Counted from the stretch's first letter, positions 27,213-36,678 are shown. The stretch is 64,000 nucleotides of DNA from Psychrobacter sp. DAB_AL43B (GCF_900168255.1 NZ_LT799838.1:1488001-1552000), one strand, 5' to 3'. The notes: generated by a model from the letters alone, not told the origin. Translations and numbers: made by a program.

Positions 27213-27342
27213 GGCAAATCTCTTTAATAGCAGTTTCTTTTATTATTATACACTTAATGCAAGTGTGGTGGAGAACCTGTAACGATAAAAGTAGGCGGGC
27301 AGATACTTATGAGATGATATTTTTCTCAACTAATAGCAAGCT

Positions 27343-28116
27343 CTATTCATCAGGTGCTTTTGCTACCTTACCTCTTGGTGTCATGAGCTGCTGTGAAGTC
27401 ACGTCTTTGGCTTGGCGACAGTTGGCTTGTGGACGTATAACATCACGTAAATAAGCAGCAACTTCATAAACCGCGCGCCGTGAGTGACTCAAGTTTTGCG
27501 CCGGTTCCATCCAATCGCGTCTAACTGGCAAAGGGGCATTAATCGGAGTGCTGTTGATGCCGTTTAACGCAAACTGTCTGCGAGCACGGGCCATATGGTA
27601 GCGATCGGTAATAAGATAAACATGATGGAGGGGAATGCGCTTGGCGGTAAAGCGTGCATTTTCGCAGGTATTCATACTGGCATTTTCGCTGATTAAGCCA
27701 TCAATACCATGTTCGATCAGCCACTGACCAAGCCAAGGCGCTTCAGCACCGCTTAGTACGATAGGTAGGGGTAGATCGTGATAGGCAGTCGCAGCTGTAC
27801 GAGCACGATTGAGACTATAGCTATTTAGAATAATTTGATTATTATTGTCATTGGTCAGACCGCCACCTAACACAACATAGGCAGTCGGCGGCGAGCTCAT
27901 GGCGGCAGATGGCATATTTGGTAAGGGTAAATGGGCTAAGATGTAAACAACGGCTTGTGAAAATAGTGGGGTAAACAAACTAATAAGTACTAAAATAACC
28001 GTCGTTGAGCCCAGCAAAAAGGTAGCATTGATAATCCGAAACAGCTTGATCATACGTTCAGCTGAACGCAAATAATGTCGCCATAGACGATTAGACCATG
28101 ACTGTTTAGACCACAT
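27343..28116 (-). CDS. YdcF/SanA-family (DUF218) membrane-anchored protein
   Basis: One hydrophobic segment near the N-terminus anchors a periplasm-facing DUF218 domain. Family features are YVVLGGGLTND, SLNRARTAA, PIVLSGAE, SENASMNTCENARF and ITDRYHMARARRQF. Relatives (ElyC, SanA, YdcF) affect cell-envelope integrity; biochemical activity is not settled. The gene overlaps the 3' end of murB. I chose ATG 28116 (MWSKQSW) as the shortest overlap, but ATG 28125 and 28146 are in frame and no ribosome-binding site decides. Confidence 0.85.
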   Translation of the reverse strand: MWSKQSWSNRLWRHYLRSAERMIKLFRIINATFLLGSTTVILVLISLFTPLFSQAVVYILAHLPLPNMPSAAMSSPPTAYVVLGGGLTNDNNNQIILNSYSLNRARTAATAYHDLPLPIVLSGAEAPWLGQWLIEHGIDGLISENASMNTCENARFTAKRIPLHHVYLITDRYHMARARRQFALNGINSTPINAPLPVRRDWMEPAQNLSHSRRAVYEVAAYLRDVIRPQANCRQAKDVTSQQLMTPRGKVAKAPDE

Positions 28117-29263
28117 GCTCGTCATACCCGATGGAGCCATTAGCATTTACCCACACCGGCTCGCGCGATAATGATATCGCAAATTTTTCATACACGACAT
28201 CGGCGATATATTGTTGGGCTACTGCCACATCGTTTTGGTTTGCTTGATAAGGGGCGTGATTGGTCAGTACTAAGGCTTGCTGCTGATGGGTAATAATAGG
28301 CGCTATACCGCCACCTTTTAGACTCGCTTGTTCAATAAGCCAGCCAGCAGCGACTTTTACCGTCGCCTCAGGCATGGCATAGCCAACAATAGCAGGATAA
28401 GCCGCTTGTAATGCTGTAAATTGCACTTGAGAAATAATAGGGTTCTGAAAAAAACTGCCACAGTTTGGCAACTGTTTAGGGTCAGGTAGCTTTTGCTGAC
28501 GGATATTGATAATGGCGTGCATGATGTCAGTTGGCGCAGGCTGCTTGCGACCTTGCTGCTCGGCATAACTTTGCGCGACGGTTTTTACATCGCCATAGCT
28601 GGCCAACACTTTTGTCGCATCTGTATGCAAACGAAAACCCACGCGACTGATTAACCACATATTGGGATGACGTTTAAAGAGGCTGTCGCGATAGCCAAAC
28701 TTGCAGTCTGCCGCTGTTAGATGATGCCAAGTTTGTGTTGTTAAATGATAGGCGCGCACATACTGTAAGCTATCTTCTAGCTGGACACCATACGCACCGA
28801 TATTTTGTACAGGAGCGGCACCAGTGAGACCAGGTATTAGCGCAAGATTTTCAAGTCCATACCAGCCTTGAGTCACAGTATGCACAACCAAGTCATGCCA
28901 ATTTTCACCTGCCATGACTTCTATATCAACATGGCTATCTGTTTGCGCCGTCACACGGATACCGCGCATCTGTGGTTGCAATACGATAGCATTTAGCTGC
29001 GCGGGTAATAACACATTGCTACCGCCAGACAGTACGAATAATGGCTGCTTATGCTCTGCATCTTCTACATAGTGTGCCATAAAAGCATCAAGCTGCGCCT
29101 CATCCGTCAATGTCACGACAGCATCGGCAATACACGCTAAAGCCATAGTATTGCTATGGGATAAATCCAATGTTTGACGGCATGATAAACTTGCTACGTC
29201 ATCAGTTGGCAGCTCATATTGAGCATGTTTAGCGCTGTAATTAAGGCGTGAAGCTGAGGTCAT
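28106..29263 (-). CDS. murB: UDP-N-acetylenolpyruvoylglucosamine reductase
   Basis: MurB reduces the enolpyruvyl group to make UDP-MurNAc, using FAD and NADPH. The FAD-binding region shows VLSGGSNVLL and GLENLALIPGLTGAAPVQNIGAYG; the C-terminal part has FGYRDSLFK, LPNCGSFFQNP with the catalytic Ser, and AAGWLIEQASLKG. About 385 residues with the longer C-terminus marks the type I (E. coli-like) enzyme. Start chosen at ATG 29263 (MTSASRL); a TTG nine codons upstream is less likely. Its last bases overlap the YdcF-family gene. Confidence 0.96.
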   Translation of the reverse strand: MTSASRLNYSAKHAQYELPTDDVASLSCRQTLDLSHSNTMALACIADAVVTLTDEAQLDAFMAHYVEDAEHKQPLFVLSGGSNVLLPAQLNAIVLQPQMRGIRVTAQTDSHVDIEVMAGENWHDLVVHTVTQGWYGLENLALIPGLTGAAPVQNIGAYGVQLEDSLQYVRAYHLTTQTWHHLTAADCKFGYRDSLFKRHPNMWLISRVGFRLHTDATKVLASYGDVKTVAQSYAEQQGRKQPAPTDIMHAIINIRQQKLPDPKQLPNCGSFFQNPIISQVQFTALQAAYPAIVGYAMPEATVKVAAGWLIEQASLKGGGIAPIITHQQQALVLTNHAPYQANQNDVAVAQQYIADVVYEKFAISLSREPVWVNANGSIGYDEHVV

Positions 29264-29357
29264 AACATAGCCTATAGGGCAAATAAACAAAAAATCATGC
29301 GGTGTTTATTATAAAGGATGCTGGGTATAAAAGTAGCAGAAATATCGCGCTTTATTG

Positions 29358-29855
29358 CTATGATATCTTCCAGCTTTCGATCCACCCTTGTGCACTTGAT
29401 TCAATGCGTTCAATCACCTCTTCAAACGCATCTGCATCGCCTGTATAAGGATCTGGCACATCGTCGCCGCCATAGGTAGGGTCTTCTTCACTGAATAACG
29501 CCAGCTTAGCTAAATTATTCTCTGTGTCTGCTATACCGTCTTTGATTGATTGCAGATCCGCTAAATTTTGCGCATCCATCGCTAAGATTAAATCAAAATC
29601 GCGAAAATCATCAATGCTGACTTGGCGCGCAACCAATTTATTGATGTTATAACCATGAGCTTTGGCATGGCGCTGTGCTCGTTCATCGGGCGCATGACCG
29701 ATATGCCAATCACCCGTACCCGCTGAATCGACCTTCATTGACAGTCCTGCAATCGCTGCTTGCTGACGAAAAATCTCTTCGGCAGTTGGTGAGCGGCAAA
29801 TATTCCCCAAGCAAACCAATAGGACAGATGAGGGAGTAGAGGCTTTGATTGGCAT
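29358..29855 (-). CDS. Low-molecular-weight protein tyrosine phosphatase
   Basis: The 165-residue enzyme has the P-loop CLGNICRSP (C-x5-R-S) near the N-terminus and the general-acid Asp in DVPDPYTGDADAFEEV. Family members dephosphorylate phosphotyrosine proteins such as capsule-synthesis kinases, but no cognate kinase gene is nearby, so the substrate is unknown. It follows murB's promoter region on the same strand and is probably transcribed on its own or with murB. Confidence 0.94.
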   Translation of the reverse strand: MPIKASTPSSVLLVCLGNICRSPTAEEIFRQQAAIAGLSMKVDSAGTGDWHIGHAPDERAQRHAKAHGYNINKLVARQVSIDDFRDFDLILAMDAQNLADLQSIKDGIADTENNLAKLALFSEEDPTYGGDDVPDPYTGDADAFEEVIERIESSAQGWIESWKIS

Positions 29856-30091
29856 ATGATGACCTTTTATAATAATAAATTATAACAACAAAAAAACATG
29901 CTATCAAAACCAGCATTGGTAGTGTGGTTTATGAGCATGCTATCGAGTGAATTAATTGGCTATAGCGTAACGGTTAATGCCTTGAATGGCAAGGGCAGAG
30001 ACTAAACAATAGGGTCATTCAGTCCGCTAAATAATAGATAGCTGCTGACCCTATTATTTTTGCAATGAGTGAGAGCGGCTGCTGTTAATGC
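29856..30091. other. Non-coding region with inverted repeat
   Basis: No gene is visible. A 10-bp perfect inverted repeat AATAGGGTCA (30008-30017)/TGACCCTATT (30046-30055) with a 28-nt loop and ATTTTTG to its right may be an old terminator of the S4-domain gene, now separated from it by repeat copy B. Confidence 0.45.
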
Positions 30092-30238
30092 TATAGTAGA
30101 TTCACTTTAAAAACGATACAGTGCTATTGGCTATAAATTTTTTGCAGCCTCTGTCATGCCTGCGAACAGCAAGCAAGAAAAAATGATAGCAATAGCACGT
30201 TATTACAATCGTATAACTTTTATTTTGAACTGACTATA
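30092..30238 (-). repeat. Dispersed palindromic repeat, copy B
   Basis: A 147-bp copy in the opposite orientation to copy A and its closest relative: both share CGATTGTAATAACGTGCTATTG. Ends are TATAGTAGATTCAC and TGAACTGACTATA. Its last base directly abuts the stop codon of the S4-domain gene. Confidence 0.88.
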
Positions 30239-30661
30239 TTAGTCTTGACTGCTTTTAAAGCGTTGTAAATCACGACGCTCTTTTTTATTAGGTTTGTTAT
30301 CAGGACGGGCAAGATTGGCAAGTTTACGCTGCTCGGCATAATAGGCACGGCGCTCTTCACTTTCCTTAGTCTCTGAATATAGCACTTCGGCAGCAGTAGC
30401 ATTACCACGTTGCGCAGTTAGCGCTTCGACAAGCACGGTTTTTTCAGTCATCGCGGTCGCTGAACCTTGGCGGATAGTTAATTCATCGCCGACCGAAATC
30501 TCTTTACTGGTCTTCACACGGCTACCGCCATAGTGTACTCGTCCGCTTTCGATAGCTTGTTTGGCAAGCGTGCGTGTTCGATAAAAACGCGCCGCCCACA
30601 GCCATTTATCAAGACGGATTTTGGCTAAGCCTTGATTTTTAGCATCCATATTATTTTTCAT
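30239..30661 (-). CDS. hslR: S4-domain RNA-binding protein, Hsp15-like
   Basis: The 140-residue protein has an S4 domain in the first 65 residues (RLDKWLWAARFYRTRTLAKQ, ESGRVHYGGSRVKTSKEISVGDELTI) and a Lys/Arg-rich tail, the layout of Hsp15, which binds 50S subunits carrying stalled nascent chains. It is flanked on both sides by inverted copies of the dispersed repeat; copy B abuts its stop codon and copy C lies 107 bases upstream of its start. Confidence 0.88.
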   Translation of the reverse strand: MKNNMDAKNQGLAKIRLDKWLWAARFYRTRTLAKQAIESGRVHYGGSRVKTSKEISVGDELTIRQGSATAMTEKTVLVEALTAQRGNATAAEVLYSETKESEERRAYYAEQRKLANLARPDNKPNKKERRDLQRFKSSQD

Positions 30662-30767
30662 AATAGCTACTCTGCATTAATGTCTGTATTGATTTAAAAT
30701 AAGATATTATCAATGAGATTAGGGCATATTTGATATTTGCAAACAGTTTTTTACGGTTAGTCGTATA

Positions 30768-30914
30768 TATAGTAAGTTCAAAATAAAATACGTACGACTA
30801 TCACAACACTCTGCTGATATAAATTTTTCTCGCTTGCTGTGCACTTCGCCAGACAGAGGCTTCAAAAAATTCATACCAGCAATACTATATTCTCTTTAAA
30901 GTGAATCGACTATA
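30768..30914 (+). repeat. Dispersed palindromic repeat, copy C
   Basis: This 147-bp copy has termini TATAGTAAGTTCAAAATAAA and TTTAAAGTGAATCGACTATA. The internal stem TGCTGATATAAATTTTT/AAAAAATTCATACCAGCA surrounds CTTGCTGTGCACTTCGCC-AGACAGAGGC. The stem sequence differs from copies A and B on both arms while pairing is kept. Confidence 0.88.
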
Positions 30915-30934
30915 GTAAGCGTGATAGAGTCAAA

Positions 30935-31573
30935 TTAACGATGATTGCACTCGGCAACTTTTATAGCCATCGCTGCGGCATCGTTTGTATTTAACTTCTC
31001 TAAATCAGTGATCACACCTGCGATGTTTTCTGCTGTTTTATTTTGGCTTAATTTAAATTGGGCTTGGATGGAATCTATAGGAAGTTTAAAGCCGATAATG
31101 CCTCGACACATAGCATCGATATAAGCAGCGGGTGCATCCTCTAATGACCAAGGGTTGTCTGAAACGATCTCTTGCTGCGCGGTCATGGTTTCCAGTATCC
31201 ACTTAAGCTTGTCTGTATCTTCGATCAATTCTATCTTAGATTGAATATGTATACTTTGATAGTTCCAAGTGGGCACTTCTTTATGAGTTTTTGCTTTGCT
31301 GGGATACCAATTGGGACTGATATAATGCCCTGTATCTTGAAAAATAATTAACCACAAGGTATCTGGCAAGGCGTCTTGATAAATAGAGTTTTTCCGACCG
31401 AAATGACCATAAAGGCAGCCGTATTGTGAATGATCATCATGCCAAAACAAAGGAATATGACAGGCTTCAATGCCTTTGCTGGTTTGCGCAATCAAGGAGG
31501 CTAATGGCTTAGCTGCTATAAAATTAAGGATGTTTTCAAGATTTTCTTCGGCAAAAATTGAAGGTATGTGCAT
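30935..31573 (-). CDS. PaiB-like FMN-binding protein
   Basis: The 212 residues match the PaiB/FMN-binding split-barrel family: MHIPSIFAEEN at the start, LYGHFGRKN, then YISPNWYPSK and VPTWNYQSIH. Bacillus PaiB was described as a negative transcriptional regulator of sporulation and protease genes; in gammaproteobacteria the role is unclear and a flavin-dependent function is equally possible. It lies alone between the repeat and the excalibur gene on the same strand. Confidence 0.9.
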   Translation of the reverse strand: MHIPSIFAEENLENILNFIAAKPLASLIAQTSKGIEACHIPLFWHDDHSQYGCLYGHFGRKNSIYQDALPDTLWLIIFQDTGHYISPNWYPSKAKTHKEVPTWNYQSIHIQSKIELIEDTDKLKWILETMTAQQEIVSDNPWSLEDAPAAYIDAMCRGIIGFKLPIDSIQAQFKLSQNKTAENIAGVITDLEKLNTNDAAAMAIKVAECNHR

Positions 31574-31602
31574 GATATTCTCAGTTTATATTTTATATAA
31601 AA

Positions 31603-31998
31603 TCAGTTACACCACTGTTTTTCACAAGGTATACCATCATTATTACCGTCCATTTTTGTATTGGAACAATGCTGTATAAAATAAGTCGCTTCTGCGCACG
31701 AAGTCATCTGAGAGCAATGCTTTCTGCCATCACATGAAAAGCTGAGCGCTGCTGGTTGTGGAGCTAATGTTGGTTTTACTGCCGAAACTGATGTTGAATT
31801 CGGATCTGAACCTGAATCAACATACGTTGGAGGTATGTCTATATCATCAAAGTCAGTAGAGGTGAATGCAACCTCAGTTGAAGTGTCAGTCGTAACATCA
31901 GTGGTGGAGTTGCTTGTAGAATTTTTAGGTTGGAGGATTTTATAACCCACAAGTGCTAAGGTTAATAACACTACCATCATTAATATCTTTTTTATCAC
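31603..31998 (-). CDS. Membrane-anchored excalibur-domain protein
   Basis: The 131-residue protein has an N-terminal hydrophobic helix (about 5-20), a Thr/Ser/Asp-rich linker, and a C-terminal excalibur domain (about 92-131) with the Ca-binding-like DGNNDGIPCEKQW and paired cysteines (CSQMTSC, HC). The domain is thought to bind calcium extracytoplasmically. It lies 29 bases upstream of the PaiB-like gene on the same strand. Confidence 0.87.
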   Translation of the reverse strand: MIKKILMMVVLLTLALVGYKILQPKNSTSNSTTDVTTDTSTEVAFTSTDFDDIDIPPTYVDSGSDPNSTSVSAVKPTLAPQPAALSFSCDGRKHCSQMTSCAEATYFIQHCSNTKMDGNNDGIPCEKQWCN

Positions 31999-32051
31999 TA
32001 CTTAGTACTCATCAATAATTACTATAAACGAATAATCGCTATTAAATCATT

Positions 32052-32090
32052 AGTGCAGTTTTTTAATGACTTAGATTAAAAAACCGCACT
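32052..32090 (-). terminator. Probable terminator of ilvA
   Basis: AGTGC-A-GTTTTTTAA pairs with TTAAAAAAC-C-GCACT with one mismatch around a 9-nt loop, about 30 bases after the ilvA stop. The T-run is inside the stem, so termination is plausible but not certain. Confidence 0.5.
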
Positions 32091-32118
32091 GATAGATGAT
32101 AACTTACAGCTATTGTAT

Positions 32119-33672
32119 CTACTTTAAAAACAACTGATAACCAATATTGTCATTGAGCATGGTGCAGTCATAACCAATATCAAGAAGGGCATCTTGCAGC
32201 TGGCGAGAGTTACCCTCAGAAGCTTGTAAACCTACCAATACACGACCTTCGGCAGCACCATGATTGCGATAATGGAAAAGGGTGATATTAAAATCGTCGC
32301 CAAGTTTTTCTAAGAAAGTAAGCAAAGCGCCTGGGCGTTCTGGGAAAGTTACTTTTAATAATTGCTCATTTTCAACATGGGCATGACCACCAATCAAATG
32401 ACGGATATGCGATTTCGCGATATCATCATCAGTTAAGTCATGTGCTGCATAACCATCAGCGGCCAATTGATCACTAATGGTTTGACGCTCTTTATCACCT
32501 TCTTTTAGGGCAATACCCACAAAGATTGCTGCAGGATCCATAGAGTCTGGTGATTTTTTGCTATCTGCACGGTAGTTAAACTCAGTAATATTACGTCCGT
32601 GTAGGCTACGACAGAAGTTTAAGAACGCCCCAGTCTGCTCAGGGATAGTTACACCAAAGATGGCTTCCTTTTTTTCACCAATCTCAGTACGCTCAGCGAT
32701 ATAGCGTAGGCGGTCAAAGTTCATATTGGCACCGCAGATAATGGCCACGCAATTTTTGCCTTGTATATTATTGGCTTCTATATATTTTTTCATGCCAGCG
32801 ACTGGTAACGCACCAGCGGGTTCAACAATACTGCGATTCTCTTCAAAGATGTCTTTGACGGCAGCACATACTTCATCATTGCTACAAGTCACGACTTCAG
32901 GTTCGACGACAGGCCCTGATTTATCGCTCTTCTGCATACGAACGATATCAAAAGGCAATTCGCCAATCTGTGCAACTGCCACACCATCGACGAACAGTCC
33001 GACTTGTTCAAGCTTAACGCGCTCATTTGCTTCAAGCGCGGCTTTTAGACAGGCTGATTGTTCAGCTTCTATAGCGATAACTTTGACATGCGGGGCAACT
33101 TCACCTAAAAACGCTGCGACGCCTGAAATAAGACCACCGCCACCAACGGCAACGAAAACATAGTCCATATTACGCCACTGCTGGGTCAGCTCAAGTCCGA
33201 TAGTACCTTGTCCGGCAATTACCAGCTCATCATCATAGGGTGGAATAAAGGTCAAACCTTCGGTCTCAGCACGATTGATCGCATAACGATTGGCTTCATC
33301 GAAGCTATCACCATATAAATCGACATTTCCGCCAAGTGCTCTAACCGCATCTACTTTGATGTCAGGTGTGGTGGTCGGCATCACAATAATATTGTTTAGT
33401 GATAATTTTCTTGCAGAGTAGGCAACGCCTTGCGCATGGTTGCCTGCTGAGGCACAAATAACGCCACGCGCTTTTTGCTCATCGCTCAATTGGCTGATAC
33501 GGTTATAAGCACCGCGCAATTTAAAGGATTTGACCGGTTGTAAATCTTCTCGTTTAAAACGAATATCATTAGCAAAACGTTGGGTCAGCTTGGGTGCCGC
33601 TTCAAGTGGCGTTTGAATGGCAACGTCATAGACGGTGGCTTGCAAGATGGCTCGTACCCAGTGTGACAGCAT
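32119..33672 (-). CDS. ilvA: Biosynthetic threonine ammonia-lyase
   Basis: IlvA converts threonine to 2-oxobutyrate with PLP, the first step to isoleucine. The N-terminal catalytic domain has KREDLQPVKSFKLRGAYN with the PLP lysine, ASAGNHAQGVA and the glycine loop VAVGGGGLISG. Two ACT-like regulatory modules follow (about 325-410 and 420-515, e.g. FPERPGALLTFLEKLG), so the enzyme should be feedback-inhibited by isoleucine. At 517 residues it is the long biosynthetic form. An IS982-family element lies 132 bases upstream. Confidence 0.96.
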   Translation of the reverse strand: MLSHWVRAILQATVYDVAIQTPLEAAPKLTQRFANDIRFKREDLQPVKSFKLRGAYNRISQLSDEQKARGVICASAGNHAQGVAYSARKLSLNNIIVMPTTTPDIKVDAVRALGGNVDLYGDSFDEANRYAINRAETEGLTFIPPYDDELVIAGQGTIGLELTQQWRNMDYVFVAVGGGGLISGVAAFLGEVAPHVKVIAIEAEQSACLKAALEANERVKLEQVGLFVDGVAVAQIGELPFDIVRMQKSDKSGPVVEPEVVTCSNDEVCAAVKDIFEENRSIVEPAGALPVAGMKKYIEANNIQGKNCVAIICGANMNFDRLRYIAERTEIGEKKEAIFGVTIPEQTGAFLNFCRSLHGRNITEFNYRADSKKSPDSMDPAAIFVGIALKEGDKERQTISDQLAADGYAAHDLTDDDIAKSHIRHLIGGHAHVENEQLLKVTFPERPGALLTFLEKLGDDFNITLFHYRNHGAAEGRVLVGLQASEGNSRQLQDALLDIGYDCTMLNDNIGYQLFLK

Positions 33673-33804
33673 AACGGTTCCTAATCTAGATGATAAATAA
33701 AGAGGTGATATATGAAGATAAAAATGAAATAGATTAGCCTATGCTGATTTTTAGCATCTTGCAAGGCGCAATTGCAATTTTCATGCGTATTTTTATAAGG
33801 CTAT

Positions 33805-34784
33805 ACCCCACTCTCAACTTGAAATAAGCAAATCAAACTGAAGTGGCGGGTTACCAAGTTTTTTGTTGAGTACAAAGCATAGATTATGTGACAGAATTTT
33901 ACGAATCAATCGATGAGACAAATGCCATAAATCTCTTGCTCGTACCCTTTGTATATTAAATCGTTCTGATAGCTGACCAATGACTGTTTCAACGATACGG
34001 CGGGTTTTCATCAGCCGCCTTACCACCGGTTTGGGTCTATCCTCTTTCATGTTGGCTCTGAGTGGCGTTTGTAAATCCACTCCTTGAGCGTCGTAGTACG
34101 ATGTCAGACTAGGGCTGATATACCCTTTATCAGCGCCGAGCAAACCATGGATATTGTCAGTAATATCAGGCGCAACCGCTCTTTCATCAACATTGGCAGG
34201 GGCAACGGTAAAGCCTTTAACCATGCCCGATAAGTTAACCAGCAAATGTCCCTCAAAGCCATAGTACCTCTCTTGCTTAGCTGCACAGTAGCTAAAAGCC
34301 GCTACGTCTTGATAGTTTTTATGCCGATAAGCGCGTCCATAATGACAGACGGGTATCGGAAAACCATCCATAAAATGGATGTTGTCACGGCCCTCAAGTT
34401 GACTGACTGTATCTTGTATCCGCTGTTTGACCTGCCACAGATTCGCGCAATGCTTTGCGAAGTTAGGATATGAGCCGATGGCTGGAAACCAAGATTGCCA
34501 ATGCTGGGTAAAGTATTGCCAAATCTGTTTGTCTTGATCAAGGTTTAAAAATTCACCGACCAGTTCCATGCAAATAATCTCAGGATCACTCAGCTTTGGC
34601 GCGTAACCTGCACCTCGCAAGGGTTTGGTGACGACTATTTTGTAATATTGCTCTACCATTAAATAGATATTGATGATAAATTCGTCTATGGGCATCTCAT
34701 GACTCCGTTGTATTCTTGGTCGAAAACAATAGATTAGTGAGATGCTCTTCTTTTTTCAATCCCTTTCGATGTTGAGAGTGGGGT
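33805..34784 (-). mobile_element. Complete IS982-family insertion sequence (980 bp)
   Basis: Ends are imperfect inverted repeats starting ACCCCACTCTCAAC on the left and ending GTTGAGAGTGGGGT on the right. The flanks carry an 8-bp direct duplication AAGGCTAT (33797-33804 and 34785-34792), which marks a recent clean insertion. One transposase gene fills the element. The ACCCC terminus and ~1 kb size fit the IS982 family. It lies in the intergenic region between divergent ilvA and rpiA. Confidence 0.95.
33814..34695 (-). CDS. IS982-family transposase
   Basis: The full-length 293-residue DDE transposase shows catalytic Asp in HFMDGFPIPV, Asp in LLGADKGYIS and Glu in RRIVETVIGQLSERF. The start ATG 34695 is preceded by GGAG seven bases upstream. 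The frame is intact, so the element may still be active. It reads in the same direction as ilvA and could add readthrough transcription to it. Confidence 0.95.
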   Translation of the reverse strand: MPIDEFIINIYLMVEQYYKIVVTKPLRGAGYAPKLSDPEIICMELVGEFLNLDQDKQIWQYFTQHWQSWFPAIGSYPNFAKHCANLWQVKQRIQDTVSQLEGRDNIHFMDGFPIPVCHYGRAYRHKNYQDVAAFSYCAAKQERYYGFEGHLLVNLSGMVKGFTVAPANVDERAVAPDITDNIHGLLGADKGYISPSLTSYYDAQGVDLQTPLRANMKEDRPKPVVRRLMKTRRIVETVIGQLSERFNIQRVRARDLWHLSHRLIRKILSHNLCFVLNKKLGNPPLQFDLLISS

Positions 34785-34983
34785 AAGGCTATAGCAATTG
34801 ACATAGCCTTATAAGGATTGAGTGGCACTTATAAAAAACATCAACAAAAATAAAGGGTAAATTAAAGTGGTTAGCAGGCCGACTCCGTTATAGCCATTGG
34901 TTATCGCTATCAGTTATAATGGCCGCGCATTTTACCTCTTTACCTCTTTTACATTGATAAATTAATCTTGCCAAGGATTTATG

Positions 34984-35643
34984 ATGAGTGATCAGCACGC
35001 ACAAAAGCAAGCTGCTGCTAAGGCCGCGTTACGCTATATTGAAGACGATATGATACTCGGCGTGGGGACGGGCAGTACGGTTAATTGTCTAATTGAGTTG
35101 CTACCTAAGTTCAGGCTTGCCGGTGCAGTGGCCAGCTCGCAAGTTACAGAAGATAGACTTCGCGCACTTGGCATTGAAATCGTTGATTTAAACTTCGCTG
35201 GTACGCTTGATGTTTATATCGATGGTGCAGATGAAGTAAACGCGCATTTGCAATTGATTAAAGGTGGTGGTGGCGCGCTTACACGTGAAAAAATCGTCGC
35301 TGCAGCATCCAATAAGTTTGTCTGCATGGTCGATGACAGTAAAGTGGTTGAGTTCCTTGGACGCGAGTTCCCTGTGCCGATAGAAGTGTTACCGCAAGCG
35401 CGCTCATATGTCGCACGGCAATTAGCACAGTTGGGCGGTGATCCAGTATATCGTGAAGATTTTGTCACTGATTATGGTAATGTTATTTTAGATACTTATG
35501 ATTTAGATGTCAGCAATCCGCTAGTACTTGAGCAGCAATTAAATAATATCGTTGGCGTGGTGTGTAACGGTATTTTTGCCGCCAATCAAGCAGATGTTTT
35601 GTTAAAGGCGGGTAGTGATGGGGTGCAAACCATAACGCGCTAA
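34984..35643 (+). CDS. rpiA: Ribose-5-phosphate isomerase A
   Basis: RpiA interconverts ribose 5-phosphate and ribulose 5-phosphate in the pentose phosphate pathway. Motifs include [24 protein letters not shown] with the catalytic Asp pair, and [12 protein letters not shown]. About 219 residues is the family length. Two adjacent ATG codons exist; the second (34984) sits six bases from AAGGA and is preferred. It reads away from the IS element. Confidence 0.97.
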   Translation: MSDQHAQKQAAAKAALRYIEDDMILGVGTGSTVNCLIELLPKFRLAGAVASSQVTEDRLRALGIEIVDLNFAGTLDVYIDGADEVNAHLQLIKGGGGALTREKIVAAASNKFVCMVDDSKVVEFLGREFPVPIEVLPQARSYVARQLAQLGGDPVYREDFVTDYGNVILDTYDLDVSNPLVLEQQLNNIVGVVCNGIFAANQADVLLKAGSDGVQTITR

Positions 35644-35682
35644 TTGTTGTTTAATATTGATAGCTCAAAATATTTGAACCAT

Positions 35683-35719
35683 AAAAAAGGCAGATCACTT
35701 AGCGTAATCTGCCTTTTTT
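35683..35719. terminator. Bidirectional terminator
   Basis: GGCAGAT/ATCTGCC with an 11-nt loop is flanked by six A and six T. It serves convergent rpiA and argF. Confidence 0.88.
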
Positions 35720-35754
35720 GTGCGCCGCTTTCTTTTATCTAAATAAGATTTTGA

Positions 35755-36678
35755 TTATGCAGGCAGCTTAATCTTATCTTTTAATAAAAATTCCATCAGT
35801 GCTTTCTGGGCATGTAAGCGATTTTCAGCTTCGTCCCATACCACTGAACGTGGATCATCAAGCATATCATGAGAAATTTCTTCGCCACGATGGGCAGGCA
35901 AGCAATGCATAAACACCACGTCAGGGTCAGCCTTGTCTAATAGCGATGGCGTGACTTGATAAGAGGCAAAACGGCGTGCGCGCGTGTTTTGCTCAGATTC
36001 CTGTCCCATACTTGCCCATACATCAGTGACGATTAAGTTCGAATCTTTGGCCGCTTCTTGCACATTTTCGACAATACTAACGCAATGCGAAAAGCGTTTC
36101 ATTAGCTCAGGATCTGGCTCGAAGCCATAAGGAGCTGCTACTCGCAACTCAAAACCAAACTGATTGGCTGCTTGCATATAAGAGGCACACATATTATTGC
36201 CATCACCAACCCAAGTCACGATTTTATTTTCGATACTACCGCGGTGTTCGTAATAGGTCTGCATATCTGCCAGTAACTGGCAGGGATGGTATTCGTCAGT
36301 TAGCGCATTGATAATCGGCACGCTAGAATATTCAGCAAAGGTTTCAACCTTTTCATGCCCAAAGGTGCGAATCATAATGATATCGACCATGCTCGATATC
36401 ACACGCGCTGAGTCTTCAAGCGGCTCACCACGTCCAAGCTGGGTATCATTTGGCGATAAGAAAATAGCACTACCACCGAACTGACCCATACCCGTCTCAA
36501 AAGAGATGCGCGTACGGGTTGATGACTTCTCAAATATCATACCTAGCGTACGACCGACAAAAGGCTGATAAATCTCACCAGCATGTTGCATCTTACGCAA
36601 CTCGCTGGCACGTTTGATGAGATTCTCTAGCTCTTGTTTGGTTAAATCAGATAAGGTTAAAAAATGGCGCAAGCTCAT
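35755..36678 (-). CDS. argF: Ornithine carbamoyltransferase
   Basis: ArgF makes citrulline from ornithine and carbamoyl phosphate in arginine synthesis. The carbamoyl-phosphate loop [12 protein letters not shown], the HPCQLLAD motif and the ornithine-site [10 protein letters not shown] are all intact. 307 residues is normal for the anabolic type. No ARG box was identified in the 210-base upstream gap. It stands as a single gene. Confidence 0.96.
   Translation of the reverse strand: MSLRHFLTLSDLTKQELENLIKRASELRKMQHAGEIYQPFVGRTLGMIFEKSSTRTRISFETGMGQFGGSAIFLSPNDTQLGRGEPLEDSARVISSMVDIIMIRTFGHEKVETFAEYSSVPIINALTDEYHPCQLLADMQTYYEHRGSIENKIVTWVGDGNNMCASYMQAANQFGFELRVAAPYGFEPDPELMKRFSHCVSIVENVQEAAKDSNLIVTDVWASMGQESEQNTRARRFASYQVTPSLLDKADPDVVFMHCLPAHRGEEISHDMLDDPRSVVWDEAENRLHAQKALMEFLLKDKIKLPA

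Noticed and set aside
27257..27454. 65-codon plus-strand frame over the YdcF-family gene end
   Set aside because: It mostly lies antisense to a well-supported gene and has no ribosome-binding site.
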